DNA of 60,580 nt from Pseudomonadota bacterium (GTDB lineage: Bacteria > Pseudomonadota > Gammaproteobacteria > Berkiellales > Berkiellaceae). The stretch spans positions 1-60,580 of the forward strand of contig JAFECR010000007.1 in the NCBI GenBank assembly GCA_018242045.1. Direction: 5' to 3'. The notes beneath the pieces are model-generated. The model did no database searches. It saw only the letters and a list, made by a program, of their open reading frames with translations, and was not told the DNA's origin. The position numbers and the translations under genes are program-made. Positions 43,028 through 51,801 of the stretch are shown in pieces; the stretch's first letter is position 1, and every line of letters begins with the position of its first letter.

Positions 43028-43474
43028 ATGAAATGGAGCATTTTAAAAGAAATACCTAATTTTGTTAAATGTCTTGGTAGTGTAGCGCTAGGGTTTGGCA
43101 CGTTATTCTTAGGCTTGGCGGCATATTACAAGTCATCAGAGATATATGATGTTATAAAGCAAATTAAAGATCTAGATACAGTTGTACAAGAAATAAAAGT
43201 GCTTTCTAACTCCAATAATAAATTACTAACAGAATTGGCAAGGATGCTTAAAGAAAATACACCAAAAAATAAGGAACAACTGGATAAGGTATTATCTGCA
43301 GTTTTGCCAAAATTTTCTTATTATGTTCAACCGGAAAAAACGGAAAAAGATGAAATAATTAAATATTGGTCTTCTTTGCCATCAGATGATGATCGAGAAA
43401 AATATTTATTGAATGTGTTCAAAGATAAACTATATGACACCCGTAAAGAGAAAGAAAATCTAAATTCTCGGTAA
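43028..43474 (+). CDS. Membrane-anchored coiled-coil protein, unknown function
   Basis: The 148-residue protein has one membrane segment at about 14-33 (CLGSVALGFGTLFLGLAAYY). A probable coiled coil follows at ~38-80 (IYDVIKQIKDLDTVVQEIKVL), then a charged C-terminal part (KDEIIKYWSSLPSDDDREKYLL). No family is recognised. It follows the HIRAN gene by 53 bp in the same direction and may be a third component of that system; this is a guess from position. Confidence 0.6.
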   Translation: MKWSILKEIPNFVKCLGSVALGFGTLFLGLAAYYKSSEIYDVIKQIKDLDTVVQEIKVLSNSNNKLLTELARMLKENTPKNKEQLDKVLSAVLPKFSYYVQPEKTEKDEIIKYWSSLPSDDDREKYLLNVFKDKLYDTRKEKENLNSR

Positions 43475-43509
43475 TCTATTGTTTCTGAGTGGTATCTGGA
43501 GAGAATTGT

Positions 43510-43944
43510 ATGATTATTGGTGTGAATCACGTTACGCTTGCGATTCGTGACATTAAAAAATCTTTTAAGTTTTATACAGAGGTATTGGGCTTGAAACCAC
43601 TGGTTAAATGGGATAAAGGCGCATATTTTTTAATTGGTAATTCAGACGTGACATCTCAATCAGGGTTTTGGTTTTGCTTGAACGTGGATGAGAAGCGAGA
43701 ACCAAACCCTTGTTACACACACTATGCTTTTAGCGTATTGGCAACGGATTTTGATAAGGTAGCTGCGAAAGTTGTTGCTTCAGGCGCCCCACTATTCAAG
43801 GAAAACACATCTCCTGGTGTATCGCTCTATTTCCTCGATCCCGATGGGCACAAGCTTGAGATCCATGTAGGAAATCCTCAAGAAAGAGTGACTGCCAAAA
43901 AGGCGCATATTGGAAATTGGAAAAATGTGGAATGGTTCGTATGA
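43510..43944 (+). CDS. FosA-like glyoxalase/VOC-family thiol transferase
   Basis: The 144-residue protein has the FosA layout NHVTLAIRDIKKSFKFY, YTHYAFSV, and SLYFLDPDGHKLEIHVG. Metal ligands expected for FosA are all present: H7, H71 and E117. T9 is also conserved. FosA inactivates fosfomycin with glutathione and Mn2+. Whether this protein does so, or handles another epoxide, is not shown. ATG at 43510 follows GGAGAG and is preferred to the upstream GTG. Other detoxification genes follow it. Confidence 0.82.
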   Translation: MIIGVNHVTLAIRDIKKSFKFYTEVLGLKPLVKWDKGAYFLIGNSDVTSQSGFWFCLNVDEKREPNPCYTHYAFSVLATDFDKVAAKVVASGAPLFKENTSPGVSLYFLDPDGHKLEIHVGNPQERVTAKKAHIGNWKNVEWFV

Positions 43945-43969
43945 GTGCTGAAGTAAAGTGGGTGATTTA

Positions 43970-44734
43970 ATGCAGTTAAAAGACAAAAAGGCGATCGTAA
44001 CGGGTGGTTCGCAGGGAATTGGTAAAGGAATCGCCATTGGTTTAGCTCAAGCTGGAGCAGATGTCATCATTCAATATTGCACAGCTAAGGAAAAAGCGAG
44101 TAAAGCTATCGATGAGATAAAACAGCTAGGGCGCAAAGCTTTTGCGATCCAAGCGGACTTTACTGAAAATGAAGCACCCGAGAAATTTATGAGAGAAGCT
44201 GTTAAGGAGTTTGGTACTTTTGACATCCTTGTTAATTGTGCGGCAGGTTATGATCGTGCCCCTTTACTTGAAGTGAACTATCATACCTTTGCTCTAATGC
44301 AGAAAATAAATGTTGAGGTTCCCTTAAGATTGATCCAATGTTTTGCTCGATATTTAATTGAAAGAAAATCCGCTGGAAGCATAATTAATATCTCATCAAT
44401 CGCTAGCGTTAAATCTACCGTCGGTAGTTCTTACATTTCTTGCACAAAAGCGAGCTTAGATATGTTAACTCAATGCGCCGCACTGGAACTTGCGCAGCAT
44501 CAGATCCGGGTAAATGGGATCGCCCCTGGTATGTCAGAAACGGAATCTAATCAACCTTACATGTTAGAAGATCCTAAAGAGTGGGAACGCAAGGTGAAAA
44601 CGATTCCTTTGGGGCGAGCAGGCCAACCTAGAGATTATGCGGGCTTAGCGGTGTTTCTTGCTTCAGAGGCCTCTGGTTGGCTTACAGGGGTGACAATTCC
44701 TTTTGATGGGGGCGCCATTCTCAACTGGCAGTAG
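43970..44734 (+). CDS. Short-chain dehydrogenase/reductase
   Basis: The ~254-residue Rossmann protein has VTGGSQGIGKGIA (NAD(P) loop), NCAAG and INISSIAS with the catalytic serine. The active-site stretch reads YISCTKAS, so Tyr and Lys are separated by four residues rather than the three of YxxxK. The residue count before the Tyr is one short, so the active site may be displaced or altered. The C-terminus has GWLTGVTIPFDGG, typical of FabG-like SDRs. Start at 43970 follows GGGTGA. Substrate unknown. Confidence 0.82.
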   Translation: MQLKDKKAIVTGGSQGIGKGIAIGLAQAGADVIIQYCTAKEKASKAIDEIKQLGRKAFAIQADFTENEAPEKFMREAVKEFGTFDILVNCAAGYDRAPLLEVNYHTFALMQKINVEVPLRLIQCFARYLIERKSAGSIINISSIASVKSTVGSSYISCTKASLDMLTQCAALELAQHQIRVNGIAPGMSETESNQPYMLEDPKEWERKVKTIPLGRAGQPRDYAGLAVFLASEASGWLTGVTIPFDGGAILNWQ

Positions 44735-44799
44735 AATTAAAGCTTACGAATGATGGAAAACTGGAATGGTTAAATGCCTAACTTACATAGAAGCTTACA

Positions 44800-45960
44800 A
44801 TGTTTAAATTTGTGACCATTCTTTTCATTCAAGTTCTATGTGGCATGGAGCTAGATTTATTTATTCCCAGCTTTCCTGAACTGCAAAACGTGTTCAGCCT
44901 TTCTCCCGTTATGGTGCAACTGACGATAAGCGCTAACTTTGTCGCATTTTGCATCTGCTCATTATTTGCAGGTGCACTAGGGGATCGGTATAACCGTCGA
45001 ACGATTCTAATATTAGGGTTGTGTATTTTTGTTATTGGTAGTTTTTTATGTGTTACAGCGCCGAATTACTTTCTATTAATTATGGGTCGCATCTTGCAAG
45101 GAATAGGGATTTCGGCACCAGCCATTCTTTCTTTTCCTGTGCTTTTAGAGGATTGCTCAAGGGACAAACAAGCGGGCATGATGGGAATGATAAATGGCGT
45201 AAAAACACTTGCCATGGCCATTGCACCAGTAATGGGTAGCTTTGTTAATCTTTATTTTAGCTGGAGAGGAAATTTTAGCATTCTCTTAGTAATGGGGGTG
45301 TTGTGCTTAGTAGCAAGCTATTTCTCTATCCCAAGTAAAGCGGGGGATCGTAATGTATCGCTTTCACTCAAAACTTATGTGCCGTTATTAAAGTCACAAA
45401 AATTTCTCATGGTTTTGTTTGGTGTTTCGTTATTAACAAGCCCCTATTGGTTATTTATGGGTATGGCGCCTATTTTCTATATGGAGGGCATGGCGGTACC
45501 ACTTGATCATTTTGGCTATTATCAAGGTTCGCTATCCTTAACTTTTGCATTAGTGTGTGTTTTAAGTCCCAAAATTTTAAAAACATTTGGACAAAAATGG
45601 TGCCTGTATTTTGGATATGGGATCTGTTTTTTAAGTGCAGTTTTAATTATGGGATTAGCTTTGTTACAGATTAACCAACCTTTCGCAATAACGGCTGTGT
45701 TATTACTTTTATCGGTTGGCATTGTATTTCCAATCAATATTTTATATCCATTCTATTTGGAGATTTTACCTCATACAAAGGGGAGATCTGCTGGATTAGG
45801 TCAGTCAGTGGTTTTATTACTAACGGCATCCTTACTTGAGCTGGTTGCTTATTTTTATAATGGTCAATTCATGCCGATTGGACTAACTATGTTTATATCG
45901 ATGATGCTTTCTATCATTCTCATTCAAAGGGTTATGAAGGAAAAATGGCTAGTAGTATAA
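44800..45960 (+). CDS. MFS drug-efflux transporter, Bcr/CflA-like
   Basis: The 386-residue membrane protein has 12 hydrophobic segments. MFS motif A is GALGDRYNRRTILI, and the Bcr/CflA-type N-terminus is MELDLFIPSFPELQNVF. GRILQGIGISAP lies in the fourth helix. It is probably a proton-driven exporter of a drug or metabolite. Its place among FosA-like, LysE and acetyltransferase genes supports a detoxification role. Confidence 0.88.
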   Translation: MFKFVTILFIQVLCGMELDLFIPSFPELQNVFSLSPVMVQLTISANFVAFCICSLFAGALGDRYNRRTILILGLCIFVIGSFLCVTAPNYFLLIMGRILQGIGISAPAILSFPVLLEDCSRDKQAGMMGMINGVKTLAMAIAPVMGSFVNLYFSWRGNFSILLVMGVLCLVASYFSIPSKAGDRNVSLSLKTYVPLLKSQKFLMVLFGVSLLTSPYWLFMGMAPIFYMEGMAVPLDHFGYYQGSLSLTFALVCVLSPKILKTFGQKWCLYFGYGICFLSAVLIMGLALLQINQPFAITAVLLLLSVGIVFPINILYPFYLEILPHTKGRSAGLGQSVVLLLTASLLELVAYFYNGQFMPIGLTMFISMMLSIILIQRVMKEKWLVV

Positions 45961-46014
45961 ACGAAATGCTCAAGATAATTTTCTGCTTCTTTATTGAAAT
46001 AGTGTGTACAAAAA

Positions 46015-46638
46015 ATGATTAGCTTATTCATTAAAGGATTTTTAATTGGCCTGTCCATTGCCGCTCCAGTGGGCCCTATTGGGGTATTGTGTATTAATCG
46101 TACTTTGTCAGCAGGGTTGGTGGTAGGGTTGTTATCTGGATTGGGAGCGGCTAGCGCAGATGCAATCTATGGTTGTATCGCTGGATTTGGTTTGGTCGCC
46201 GTTTCAAAGTTCCTACTCTCACAGCAAACCATCATCCAACTTGTTGGGGGTGCATTTCTATTATACCTAGGAATAAAGACATTTTTCGCTTCACCACAAG
46301 CGAGAGCAATATCCGATCGAGCTACGACACTTTGGCAAGATTTTTCTTCTACGTTATTCCTTACTTTGACAAATCCGGCAACAATTATTTCTTTTATTGC
46401 CATATACACTAGCTTGGGTATTGTTGAGAGGAACGCCAATTATATGGAAGCACTTGTCATCGTGCTAGGGGTGTTTTTAGGATCATTGGCTTGGTGGTGT
46501 ATTTTAAGTTCCAGTATTAGCCATATACGCCATAAATTAAGTGAAGTCGTTTTAATGTGGAACAATCGTTTCAGTGGCCTGATCTTGATTGGGTTTGGTT
46601 TTTTTTCATTAATAAGTGGTTTGATTTTGAGGAAGTAG
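46015..46638 (+). CDS. LysE/RhtB-family exporter
   Basis: The 207-residue protein has five to six membrane helices and the LysE pattern GLSIAAPVGPIGVLCINRTLSAG near the start, then GGAFLLYLGIKTF. LysE-type proteins export amino acids or related compounds. The next gene starts four bases after the stop. A short relic with the same AAPVGPIG motif is at 59827-59885. Confidence 0.88.
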   Translation: MISLFIKGFLIGLSIAAPVGPIGVLCINRTLSAGLVVGLLSGLGAASADAIYGCIAGFGLVAVSKFLLSQQTIIQLVGGAFLLYLGIKTFFASPQARAISDRATTLWQDFSSTLFLTLTNPATIISFIAIYTSLGIVERNANYMEALVIVLGVFLGSLAWWCILSSSISHIRHKLSEVVLMWNNRFSGLILIGFGFFSLISGLILRK

Positions 46639-46642
46639 AAAG

Positions 46643-47433
46643 ATGTCAAAAATTTGGATTGTGGATGCTTTTACTGATGAGCCTTATAGAGGAAATCCCG
46701 CCGGTATAATGATCATTAAGGATTTCTTTGAGGATGTTCATTGTCAAGCCATTGCTGCGGAGCTGAATTTGTCGGAAACTGCGTTTATAAAGCCTTTAAG
46801 GGACAGCCACTTCATATTCGTTGGTTTACTCCAAAGGTAGAAGTTAATCTGTGCGGACACGCGACACTGGCATCAGCGCATATTTTATATGAAGAAAGAA
46901 TAGTTAAAAAAGATGAAACTATTATTTTTGACTCTTTATCAGGAAAGTTAGCTGTAACCCAAGAAAATAATTATCTGCAATTGGATTTTCCTTTACAAGA
47001 AACGGGGCCTCTCCTCAATAAACACGATTTTGAAACCAGCCTTAGATTGAAGAGTGAAATTATTAACGTTGTGAAAGCGTCTGATGAAATTATTGTTGAG
47101 CTAGAAACTGAAGAGATGGTGAGGAGATTTTTGCCTAATTTTGATTTACTATCTCTCATTGAAGCGCAAGCGATCATTCTCACTGCGCGTGGAAAGAAAT
47201 TTGATTTTGTTTCTAGATGCTTTGCACCTCGTGAAGGGATAAATGAGGATCCTGTTACTGGCTCAGCACATTGCAAATTAGCACACTATTGGGGAGAGAA
47301 GTTAGGAAAGAAAGAAATGATCGCTTATCAAGCCAGTGAGCGAGGAGGCGAAATCCAAATTAAAATTGCCAAAGATAGAGTTTTGTTAAAAGGCAAAGCA
47401 GTGACAACAATGGCTGGGGATTGGAAGGCTTAG
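46643..47433 (+). pseudogene. PhzF-family isomerase, frameshifted
   Basis: The first frame (46643-46840) reads SKIWIVDAFTDEPYRGNPAGI and LNLSETAFIKPL. A second frame, from about 46790, continues GQPLHIRWFTPKVEVNLCGHATLASAH, then FAPREGINEDPVTGSAHCKLA. Both are typical PhzF/DapF-like halves, with the catalytic Glu in LSETAF. One frameshift near 46795-46805 separates them. The rest is well preserved, so it may be a recent mutation or a sequencing error. PhzF proteins isomerise diverse metabolites. Confidence 0.8.
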
Positions 47434-47486
47434 AACTAAAGGTTAAGAACAGCAGGATAACATGTGAGGGCTTGAGACAAATCACC

Positions 47487-48053
47487 ATGAAAGATATTGA
47501 AACACTGAATTTATTGCTTCGCCGCCCCACTGAGGCTGATTCTTTGATTCTAGGCAATCTTTGGCGAAATGAATTGGTTCGTACTTTTCTTGGAGGGGTA
47601 CTTCCAGACGAAATTATCGCGGAAAAAGTTATTGCATTACAGTCTCATTGGGATAAGCATCAATTTGGGCTGTGTGCTGCTTTGGATAAGAATAATAAGG
47701 AAGTGATTGGTCTTTGTGGGCCTCATTATTCTGAAGAGGGGATTGTCGAGATTTCTTATATGTTTTTCCCGCAATTATGGGGAAGAGGATTTGCCAAGGA
47801 AGCAGTGATTGCGAGTATCGATTACATCTTTAGAGTTCTCAAAGTTGACGCTATTATTGCAATCACACAAGAGGCAAACCTAAAATCATGCTACCTTCTT
47901 GAGAAAATTGGCATGCAACATATTAATAAATTTGAACGCTATAATGCTACTCAGCGCACATATAGAATTACTCACAATGAATGGCAATATATGATGAAAC
48001 CTAATGAAGTTCTCATGTCTGCAGTGCTAGGAGAGTCGAATGAATCTGATTAA
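47487..48053 (+). CDS. GNAT acetyltransferase (RimJ/RimL-like)
   Basis: From ATG at 47487 the 188-residue protein has the GNAT pattern LRRPTEADSLIL, a central YMFFPQLWGRGFAKEAV (acetyl-CoA loop region) and ANLKSCYLLEKIGM. It probably N-acetylates a small molecule or a protein N-terminus. Its last ~65 codons are duplicated at 57161-57362. It overlaps the next gene by 14 bp. Confidence 0.82.
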   Translation: MKDIETLNLLLRRPTEADSLILGNLWRNELVRTFLGGVLPDEIIAEKVIALQSHWDKHQFGLCAALDKNNKEVIGLCGPHYSEEGIVEISYMFFPQLWGRGFAKEAVIASIDYIFRVLKVDAIIAITQEANLKSCYLLEKIGMQHINKFERYNATQRTYRITHNEWQYMMKPNEVLMSAVLGESNESD

Positions 48054-48921
48054 TCCTAAGTCCATACAAAAAGGCGATACTATTGGGCTCATTACTCCCT
48101 CTAGCCCCTTAGAGCCAGGATCATTGGAAGCGGGTAAACATTATCTAGAGGAAAAGGGGTTTAAGATAAAGCTTGGGAAGCACATCAATGATTCGATGCG
48201 GTTTTTGGCGGGCAGTGATGCCGATCGTGCAAAAGATTTTATGGATTTTATTAAAGATCCTGAGGTAAAGGCAATTATAGCTACTCGAGGAGGACAAGGA
48301 TCACAAAGGATGTTACCGCTGCTAGATTTTGATGTGATCCGTTCCAACCCCAAAATATTAGTAGGATTCAGCGATACAACAGCATTACAATTGGGTTTGT
48401 TAGCAAAGACTGGCCTTGTCTCCTACTCAGGTTTTACCTTAACAGTTGAGCTTAACCCACTCATTGATCGAACGCTGATGTCATGCTTACAAGGCGAATC
48501 ATACCAAATAGTGGAAGGCATGCCCGCATATCCTGGTGTTGTCGAAGCTCCTTTGATAGGTGGAAATTTATCACTCTTAACTTCACTGATTGGCACACCC
48601 TATCAACCAAATTTTAAAGGCAGCATCTTACTTCTTGAAGACGTTGAGATAGAACCCTTTAATGTGGATCGAATGATTTCTCATCTAGACCTAGCGGGCG
48701 TATTTGACCAAGTCGTGGGCATTATTTTCGGTGAGTTTGAGCATTGTATATCGAGAGATCCCAAATATGGCACTATTGATGAGGTAATCAATGAATGGTC
48801 GACTCGTTTCAAAGTGCCTTGTCTTAAAAATTTTCCCTATGGTCATGGGACTCGTAGTTGTGTTTTGCCTATTGGGAAGAGAATTAAATTAGATGTGGAT
48901 GCTAGAACGGTTGTATGCTGA
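48040..48921 (+). CDS. S66 peptidase (LD-carboxypeptidase/MccF type)
   Basis: The 293-residue protein has the S66 fold: N-terminal IGLITPSSPL, the nucleophile S111 in VGFSDTTALQ, a glutamate in LLLEDVEIE and the histidine in FPYGHG. Family members either trim murein tetrapeptides (LdcA) or hydrolyse microcin C-like peptide nucleotides (MccF). Sequence alone does not decide. Its first ~17 codons are duplicated at 57349-57408, and a second S66 gene lies at 55416-56414. Confidence 0.85.
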   Translation: MNLINPKSIQKGDTIGLITPSSPLEPGSLEAGKHYLEEKGFKIKLGKHINDSMRFLAGSDADRAKDFMDFIKDPEVKAIIATRGGQGSQRMLPLLDFDVIRSNPKILVGFSDTTALQLGLLAKTGLVSYSGFTLTVELNPLIDRTLMSCLQGESYQIVEGMPAYPGVVEAPLIGGNLSLLTSLIGTPYQPNFKGSILLLEDVEIEPFNVDRMISHLDLAGVFDQVVGIIFGEFEHCISRDPKYGTIDEVINEWSTRFKVPCLKNFPYGHGTRSCVLPIGKRIKLDVDARTVVC

Positions 48922-48943
48922 TGCTAAAATTTAGAGCTGTTAA

Positions 48944-49771
48944 ATGAATGATCAAAAAGAAATTGAATTATTTCGAGAATTTAAAAATTCTCTTGAGACT
49001 GAATTTGAATTGAAATTGTATCAGGCAGCTCTGAATAATCTTAATGACAACAATAATAAGATAAGATTTAATAATTTTGCGTATTCTGTCAGAGAGCTAA
49101 TACGCAATATCCTTGAAAGACGTGCTCCAAATGATCAGGTCGTTCTATGTTCTTGGTATCAAAAACCAAAAGATACATTAACATTAGTAACACGTCGACA
49201 ACGAATAATGTTTATAATTCATGGTGGTTTGTCTGAAAGATTCATATCAGATAATTTTGATATTGATATGCGTCCAACAATAGATAATTTTATAGCTCAA
49301 ATAAATAATCTAAGCAAATTTACACATATCGAAAAAAATACCTTTGAAATTGCTAATAAAGAAATACAAAAATATACCATAGATTTTTTGGAATCAGTAA
49401 ATGACTTTTTTAAGAAAATTAGCGAAAGCAGGAAAAGCATAATAGATTTATTAGAAAGTGATATTAATGAAATGCTCTATCAAGATGCATTTTCGGAGAG
49501 CATCACAGAACTTTTAGAAATTGCAACTCATCATTCTATTGATTCTTTGTATTATGAAAGTGATATTATAGATATAGACGAAAAAAATATTTATATTGCT
49601 GTATCTGGCTCGATAGATGCTGAATTATGGTGGGGAAAAGGTGAAGATGAAGTTGTGATGAGTGAAAATTTCCCATTTCAGTGTATGGTTTATGCAGACG
49701 TTAAAAACCCAAAAACTCTATCAATAGATAAAGATTCATTTAATGTTAATACAAGTTCTTGGTCACAATAA
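48944..49771 (+). CDS. Possible pPIWI-associated nuclease-like protein
   Basis: The 275-residue protein is mostly helical to ~180. It has RFNNFAYSVRELIRNIL, VTRRQRIMFIIHGGLS and NLSKFTHIEKNTFEIA. A C-terminal part has THHSIDSLYYES and VSGSIDAELWWGKGEDE. From memory of family sequences, the combination FAYSxRELxRxxL, SKxTHIExxTF and a C-terminal ASGSxxxELxxG recalls a domain annotated as predicted pPIWI-associating nuclease. I cannot verify that here and no classic nuclease motif is clear. A prokaryotic Argonaute partner is not visible. Low GC compared with its neighbours suggests a separate origin. Confidence 0.5.
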   Translation: MNDQKEIELFREFKNSLETEFELKLYQAALNNLNDNNNKIRFNNFAYSVRELIRNILERRAPNDQVVLCSWYQKPKDTLTLVTRRQRIMFIIHGGLSERFISDNFDIDMRPTIDNFIAQINNLSKFTHIEKNTFEIANKEIQKYTIDFLESVNDFFKKISESRKSIIDLLESDINEMLYQDAFSESITELLEIATHHSIDSLYYESDIIDIDEKNIYIAVSGSIDAELWWGKGEDEVVMSENFPFQCMVYADVKNPKTLSIDKDSFNVNTSSWSQ

Positions 49772-49806
49772 GAGTGACAACTAATGCTCCTGCTGTGGAC
49801 CTGTAG

Positions 49807-50256
49807 TTAAGTAAGCCTTTCATTTAAGATATTAACCAATTGATTAAGCCCTTTCGTTTCTTTCGTAAAAAATAGGGCATCAATCCCTTCCACGAGTGGG
49901 ATTGCCTTTAATGTTAAGGCATGCCCCTTTTTTGTTAATGTTAATGAATAGGCGCGTTTGTCTTGGGGGTGACGACGGCGCTCAATCAATTTTTTTTGCA
50001 GGAGCGTTTGTACTAAATCAGACATCATCATTTTATCGATGCGCGTGAATTCGGCAACCTGAATTTGGGATGCACCCTCTTCATGAATTGAGCTAAGCCA
50101 TAAAATACCTGCCAATGCGACAAATTGAGGATGTGTTAACCCTAGAGGCTGCAAGGCTTTTCTTTGCTGTTGCTGCCATTGATTAGTCAATTGCCACAAT
50201 AGAAACCCGGGGCTATCTTCAGCTTTTTTAAATGAGAAGTTCATGGATTTGTTCAT
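49807..50256 (-). CDS. MarR-family transcriptional regulator
   Basis: The ~145-149-residue winged-helix protein has GLTHPQFVALAGILWLSS, QIQVAEFTRIDKMMMSDLVQTLLQKKLIERRRHPQDKRAYS (recognition helix and wing, with DKR in the wing) and KKGHALTLKAIP. It probably represses nearby efflux or detoxification genes in response to a ligand. It overlaps the EVE-domain gene by 29 bp or, from Met5 at 50244, by 17 bp. Confidence 0.9.
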   Translation of the reverse strand: MNKSMNFSFKKAEDSPGFLLWQLTNQWQQQQRKALQPLGLTHPQFVALAGILWLSSIHEEGASQIQVAEFTRIDKMMMSDLVQTLLQKKLIERRRHPQDKRAYSLTLTKKGHALTLKAIPLVEGIDALFFTKETKGLNQLVNILNERLT

Positions 50257-50677
50257 GTGTTAATCCCATTGCTTTGGCGATGATGATGAAATCTTCTTTT
50301 GGGATTTTTAATATGCCAAATCGAAAGACCGATCCCCATCTTGTTTTGTCGCGGATAAATGATAACTTCGGAATTAGAGGTCGAATAGGAGTGTCATTGG
50401 CTGCAAGATATTTAACGTCACGACGAAAGGGCTTAAAATCTTGGTTCATTGTAACTTGGTAGGCATCCCCAGGCTGAATAACACCAATGGCGGTAAAACT
50501 TTGATAAGGTGTTTTTTCGCCAAATTTTTCAGTGGGAGAATAATACAGCAAGAGATCATTGACTTGCATTCGTTTTAGAGGTGCTTCTTTACCATGGCAC
50601 ACTTGGGCAAAGCCTTCCGCTTTTCCTCGCAAGACATGTTCTTTTGATACGGTACCAATCCAAAATTGCTGTGTCAT
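50228..50677 (-). CDS. EVE-domain protein
   Basis: The 149-residue protein has the PUA-like EVE pattern: FWIGTVSKEHVLRGKAEGF, LKRMQVNDLLLYYSP, FTAIGVIQPGDAYQV and WGSVFRFGILKIPKEDF. EVE domains bind modified bases in DNA or RNA; small stand-alone members are often found in defence or regulatory settings. It overlaps the genes on both sides, forming a three-gene minus-strand operon. Confidence 0.8.
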   Translation of the reverse strand: MTQQFWIGTVSKEHVLRGKAEGFAQVCHGKEAPLKRMQVNDLLLYYSPTEKFGEKTPYQSFTAIGVIQPGDAYQVTMNQDFKPFRRDVKYLAANDTPIRPLIPKLSFIRDKTRWGSVFRFGILKIPKEDFIIIAKAMGLTHEQIHELLI

Positions 50678-51000
50678 GATGCACGCGCTAATTTGATCAG
50701 CATATCAGTTTGATGGGGTAAGGTGGCTAAAATTTCTTCTGCAACAATTTTTCGCCATACCCAAGAGAGAGGGCCCACTACTTTAATCGTCGTTGTTAGC
50801 TTTAGTCCCTTGTCAGTCTTTTCCATGTGATGAATACCGTAAAGCCCAGCCAATAGAAATTTTGTGTAATCCGTAAACGATTGATTAGGAATACACTCAA
50901 TGATTTTCATAGTCACAGTTTTTGGCCACCCTTTGGGTTTCATTGTGATGGTGGTGCCATTTTCAAAAGGACCATCTGCTTTTGCCCATTCCGTGTCATC
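50674..51000 (-). pseudogene. SRPBCC-family protein, 5' end lost
   Basis: The frame to 50943 (KPKGWPKTVTMKIIECIPNQSF and on) is the C-terminal two thirds of an SRPBCC/polyketide-cyclase-like protein. In-frame codons upstream continue the family (WDDDTEWAKADGPFENGTTIT), up to about 50999. The N-terminal ~20-30 residues are replaced there by the integrase coding sequence. The fold binds hydrophobic ligands. An internal start at 50943 would give 89 residues, which is probably not functional. Confidence 0.7.
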
Positions 51001-51304
51001 GTCCCAGGCGGGCTTTGCGTTTGTTAGCTTCCTCTAGCTTAAAGGGGTTAATTCCACTGGCGATCACCCCTAAGAGCCTTGTGGCTTCTCTCCTCGCGGC
51101 TTCTACGGTGACAGCAGGATAACGGCCGATAGTTTTTCTTGTAGGCTCGCCATCGATAGCTGTTTCGATGAAAAACGCTATTTTTCCATTGCGGGTTAGT
51201 CTTACGCCAAAACCCTTCAATGTGTCATCATAATAACGGGCTTGATTTCCTTTTTTATCTTCTGGGAAAGCTAACTTATCAACCTTTTGTTTGGTAATAT
51301 GCAT
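50996..51304 (-). pseudogene. int: P4-type tyrosine integrase, N-terminal fragment
   Basis: From ATG at 51304 (MHITKQKVDKLAFPEDKKG) about 102 residues remain. They hold the N-terminal arm-binding domain of P4-like integrases: ARYYDDTLKGFGVRLTRNGKIAFFIE, RKTIGRYPAVTVEAARREA. The core-binding and catalytic domains (R-H-R-Y) are absent. The frame ends by running into the SRPBCC gene, so a deletion fused the two. It lies 157 bp from the right att repeat, as expected for the island's own integrase. Confidence 0.85.
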
Positions 51305-51460
51305 TGGCGCTGTTTTCTCTCGTGTCGTGCCTGTGTCGTGAAGAGAATTCAAAATGATTAAAAACTAGTCCAATAGATTATAAAAGTTAAGATATTGATT
51401 GCAAGTGAATTTCTTGTGGATTAAAATGGAATACGAATCTTTCAAAAGGGATTATTTTGA

Positions 51461-51516
51461 ACTCATAATCCCTTGGTCCTAGGTTCAAGTCCTAGCAGGC
51501 CCACTATATAAATCAA
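51461..51516 (+). repeat. attR: second copy of the 56-bp tRNA repeat
   Basis: An exact copy of 41058-41113 (3' half of the tRNA plus 13 flanking bases). No tRNA 5' half precedes it, so it is an att site, not a gene. The bases to its right (51517-51572) are also similar to 59774-59826. Confidence 0.92.
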
Positions 51517-51801
51517 TGCCTTACGATAAATTCCCAAAATAAGCATCCAATCAAATAAGCGTACAATAAGCGCTTCGCATCTCATTTCATCTAACTCATC
51601 TTTATAAAATCCCTCCTCGTTGCTCATAAGCAACCTAGCGTTTCTTTGTGTGAGGAAATGGTGAGATTGGTGAGATATTTTGCAAGATGGTGAGATAGGT
51701 AAGATATTGGTTCGTAGGAGGCCTTACACCTATTTGCTGGTAATTCATTAAATTTAGAAGTATTATGTAACCAATATAACGAAAAACGTAATAATAGATA
51801 C

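Larger units (their letters stand above)
41114..51460. mobile_element. Genomic island 1 integrated at the tRNA(CAU) gene
   Basis: About 10.3 kb lies between the 56-bp direct repeats. A P4-type integrase fragment is next to the right repeat, the usual position. Cargo: a HipA kinase/HIRAN pair, a possible defence nuclease, and a dense set of small-molecule modification, export and regulation genes. The truncated integrase suggests the island can no longer excise by itself. Confidence 0.85.

Noticed and set aside
51461..51516. Second tRNA gene
   Set aside because: Only the 3' half is present; there is no acceptor 5' strand or D arm.
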